Source of the DNA: an uncultured Bradyrhizobium sp.
GTDB lineage: Bacteria; Pseudomonadota; Alphaproteobacteria; Rhizobiales; Xanthobacteraceae
Reading direction: 5' to 3'
DNA: 64,000 nt
Assembly: GCF_947648125.1 (NCBI RefSeq)
Contig: NZ_CANSMR010000001.1
Span: 372,001-436,000, forward strand
Shown here piece by piece: positions 61,985 to 64,000 of the stretch; the first letter of the stretch is position 1; every line of letters begins with the position of its first letter. The position numbers and the translations under genes were made by a program. The notes beneath the pieces were generated by a model. It was not told the origin of the DNA. It worked only from the letters and a program-made list of their open reading frames with translations, and made no database searches.

Positions 61985-62794
61985 GTGGACCTGAGTGATA
62001 AGTTTGTCGACGTCGCGGGGACCCGCACGCGTTACCACGATGTAGGACACGGAGAGCCGACGATCTTGATCCACGGCGGTGGCCCCGGCGCATCCGGCCT
62101 CAGCAACTACCGCAAGAATGTGGAGCCGCTCGCGGCCGGGCGCCGTGTTATCGTCGTCGACTTGCCCGGCTTCGGCGAAACCGAAGGCAAGTTGCAGGAC
62201 GGACCGATCTTCGAGGCGATGGGCGAGTTCGTTCGCGCCTTCATGGATGCGATTGGCGTTCAGACGGCAAGCTTCGTCGGCAACTCGCTGGGCGGCGCGA
62301 CTTCGCTCGCAGTCGCGCTGCGCGCCCCTGAACGGGTCAATCGTCTGGTTCTGATGGGAACGGGCGGCAGCCAGGCGATCTTTACGCCGATGCCGACGGA
62401 AGGCTTGCGTCGCATGGCGATGTTCCACGGCGGCGAGGGACCCTCGATGCAGAAGTTGAGGGGCGTCATCGAGCTCCTGGTATTCGATTCGAAATCGATC
62501 ACGGACGCATTGCTCGAGGAACGATTGAAGGCCGCAATGCGCAAGGACGTCATCGACATCTTCAAGCGACCGCCGCTCGACATTTGGCGCGAGAATCTCG
62601 CCGGACTGAAGCACCGGACACTGATCGTCTGGGGACGTGACGATCGCGTCGTGCCACTCGATTCTGCCTTCATTCTACTCAAGACCATGCCGAACGCGCA
62701 GCTTCACGTCTATCCCAAATGCGGTCACTGGGCGCAGTGGGAAAAGGCCGACGAGTTCAACGCGCTGGTCGCCGACTTCCTGGACCGGCCATGA
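61985..62794 (+). CDS. Meta-cleavage product C-C hydrolase (alpha/beta hydrolase)
   Basis: The 269-residue protein has the MCP-hydrolase (BphD/CmtE) hallmarks: oxyanion motif HGGGPGASG, nucleophile elbow GNSLGGA, and catalytic histidine in CGHWAQWEK, with Asp in GRDDRVVP. It cuts the 2-hydroxy-6-oxo-dienoate produced after extradiol cleavage (and decarboxylation) into 2-hydroxypenta-2,4-dienoate and an acid. GGGAG precedes the GTG start at 61985. Confidence 0.9.
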   Translation: MDLSDKFVDVAGTRTRYHDVGHGEPTILIHGGGPGASGLSNYRKNVEPLAAGRRVIVVDLPGFGETEGKLQDGPIFEAMGEFVRAFMDAIGVQTASFVGNSLGGATSLAVALRAPERVNRLVLMGTGGSQAIFTPMPTEGLRRMAMFHGGEGPSMQKLRGVIELLVFDSKSITDALLEERLKAAMRKDVIDIFKRPPLDIWRENLAGLKHRTLIVWGRDDRVVPLDSAFILLKTMPNAQLHVYPKCGHWAQWEKADEFNALVADFLDRP

Positions 62795-63570
62795 ACGCGG
62801 TCGTTGACAGGCTCGCAACACGCTTGCAGCAGGCGGAATCGGCCCGGCAACCGATCGATCCGATTGCAGGCGAGATCGGCGAGGGCAACGTTGAGGCTGC
62901 CTACGCGGTCCAGTCCGAGGTGACCCGGCGGGGCATCGCAGGCGGGAGACGATTGGTTGGCCGCAAGATCGGCCTCACGTCGAAAGCCGTGCAGCAGCAG
63001 CTTGGCGTCGATCAGCCAGACTATGGCGCCCTGTTCGCGGACATGGAAGTCCCGACGGGAGAGGCGATCACGGCTGCGCGGCTGATCCAGCCCCGCGTTG
63101 AGGCCGAGATTGCGCTCGTCCTCGAGCGCGATCTCGCTGGCGAAGACCTCACGCTCGGCGAGCTGATGCGATCGACCGCTTATGCCGTGGCTGCGCTCGA
63201 AGTGGTCGATAGCCGGATACGGGATTGGAAGATCAGCATTCTCGATACCGTGGCAGACAATGGCTCGAGCGCGCGGTACGTGCTCGGCGCATCGCCGCGA
63301 CGATTGACCGACGTGGATCTCGGGGCCTGCGGCATGACGATGACCCGCAACGGCGCGATCGCATCCATCGGCTGCGGCTCGGCTTGTCTCGGTCACCCGC
63401 TGCGTGCCGCACTCTGGCTGGCGCGAGCCATGGCGCGCGCTGGCCAACCGTTGCGGAGCGGGGACGTCGTACTGACGGGCGCCCTTGGCCCGGTGTCCCC
63501 GGTCGCGGTCGGCGAAGTCTACGAGGCGAGGATCTCCGGTTTCGGCCCCGTCAGCGTGACGTTCACGTAG
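62791..63570 (+). CDS. 2-Hydroxypenta-2,4-dienoate hydratase (2-keto-4-pentenoate hydratase family)
   Basis: The 259-residue protein has VGRKIGLTSKAVQQQLGV and QPDYGALFADM near residue 75, RVEAEIALVLERDL around 110 with the metal-binding acidic residues, and LEVVDSRI. The enzyme adds water to 2-hydroxypentadienoate to give 4-hydroxy-2-oxovalerate. ATG 62791 overlaps the hydrolase stop. The following aldolase and dehydrogenase of the pathway are not seen in the window. Confidence 0.9.
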   Translation: MNAVVDRLATRLQQAESARQPIDPIAGEIGEGNVEAAYAVQSEVTRRGIAGGRRLVGRKIGLTSKAVQQQLGVDQPDYGALFADMEVPTGEAITAARLIQPRVEAEIALVLERDLAGEDLTLGELMRSTAYAVAALEVVDSRIRDWKISILDTVADNGSSARYVLGASPRRLTDVDLGACGMTMTRNGAIASIGCGSACLGHPLRAALWLARAMARAGQPLRSGDVVLTGALGPVSPVAVGEVYEARISGFGPVSVTFT

Positions 63571-63647
63571 CCGAGCCCGCGCAACAGATCATTGGAGCCG
63601 TTCAAGAGCTTCAAGATTACCAGCAATCGAAAAGGGAGGAGCTGAAC

Positions 63648-64000
63648 ATGGGATTGATTTCGAGAAGATCTGCGGTCGCGGGCCTGGGAGCCAGCGCGCT
63701 CGTATTGGGGAGCGGCTCGCGGGCGCGCGCCGCAGGAAATTATGGACCCGGTGTCACCGACACGGAGATCAAGCTTGGGACCACTGCACCTTACAGCGGA
63801 CCGGCTTCCGGCTACGGCGTCTATGGACAGGCGCAAACCGCCTATTTCCAGATGATCAACGACAATGGTGGCATCAACGGTCGGAAGATCAACCTGATCT
63901 CGCTCGATAATGCATTCTCGCCGCCGAAAGCGGTCGAGCAAACCCGCAAGCTGGTCGAGTCGGAGGAAGTTTTTGCGATCGCGGGATTTCTCGGTACGGC
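63648..64000 (+). CDS. ABC transporter substrate-binding protein (3' partial)
   Basis: The window ends inside this gene. The first 117 codons show a twin-arginine-like signal (SRRSAVAGLGASALVLGSGSRARAA), then VTDTEIKLGTTAPYSGPASGYG and YFQMINDNGGINGRKINLI, the start of a Periplasmic_binding_6 (branched-chain amino acid/aromatic acid) protein. AAGGGAGGA precedes ATG 63648. It likely supplies the substrate of this cluster. Confidence 0.88.
   Translation, partial: MGLISRRSAVAGLGASALVLGSGSRARAAGNYGPGVTDTEIKLGTTAPYSGPASGYGVYGQAQTAYFQMINDNGGINGRKINLISLDNAFSPPKAVEQTRKLVESEEVFAIAGFLGT

Overview
The window looks like chromosomal or island DNA of an alphaproteobacterium close to Bradyrhizobium. The evidence is high GC, an Omp2b/Porin_2-type porin with a typical Bradyrhizobium start, AAHS/MHS transporters, many Rieske and CoxLMS-type oxidative genes, and a wrecked copy of a small YCGK-type protein common in that genus (family recalled, not searched). 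It is a mosaic of catabolic blocks joined by debris, followed by a peptide-export locus.

Block 1 (1-15.3 kb) reads as an almost complete picolinate (pyridine-2-carboxylate) pathway. It holds a reductase/Rieske oxygenase with its small subunit, a three-subunit molybdenum hydroxylase whose iron-sulfur subunit is fused to a CoxG domain, a MarR repressor, a binding protein, an amidohydrolase-type decarboxylase, then overlapping nicE-nicD-nicX-nicF (2,5-dihydroxypyridine to fumarate) and an MHS permease. One short operator-like sequence recurs at four places around the marR gene and the transporters.

Block 2 (15.3-32.6 kb) starts in pseudogene and tRNA-fragment debris. It then carries a scattered regulon: two AAHS permeases, a porin, DoxX, two HpcH/HpaI aldolases, a CitE-like lyase, an acyl-CoA ligase, a metallo-beta-lactamase-fold hydrolase and a cupin, with a GntR/FadR-type regulator in the middle. 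Nearly every transcription unit has a 13-bp motif close to GTGAC-TAG-GTGAC in front of it; in at least two it sits between -35 and -10. The substrate is unknown.

Block 3 (32.7-40.1 kb) is a LacI-controlled sugar-type ABC uptake operon (no ATPase gene) divergent from two ADP-ribosylglycohydrolase-family genes. It ends near a 45-nt tRNA-Lys 3' fragment, an integration scar, followed by a group II intron relic.

Block 4 (41.9-52.2 kb) is a NHLP/double-glycine peptide export locus: C39-peptidase ABC transporter, second NHLP-type ABC transporter and HlyD-type adaptor, surrounded by five convincing small GG-leader precursor genes with unrelated cores, a possible sixth and a broken relic of it. A lone cyclic-nucleotide-binding protein and two CRP-like sites lie at the peptide promoters. 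No modifying enzyme is visible. This is my best candidate for an undescribed system.

Block 5 (52.1-64 kb) is a second aromatic-carboxylate cluster of p-cumate-like layout. One operon has a complete Rieske dioxygenase (reductase, alpha, beta, ferredoxin), cis-diol dehydrogenase, TetR regulator and two extradiol-type proteins, one of which lacks all metal ligands. The divergent operon has an ACMSD-type decarboxylase, an unknown protein, acyl-CoA ligase, meta-cleavage hydrolase, hydratase and a truncated ABC binding protein. Pathway names are inferred from gene content and remembered family sequences; no search was run.
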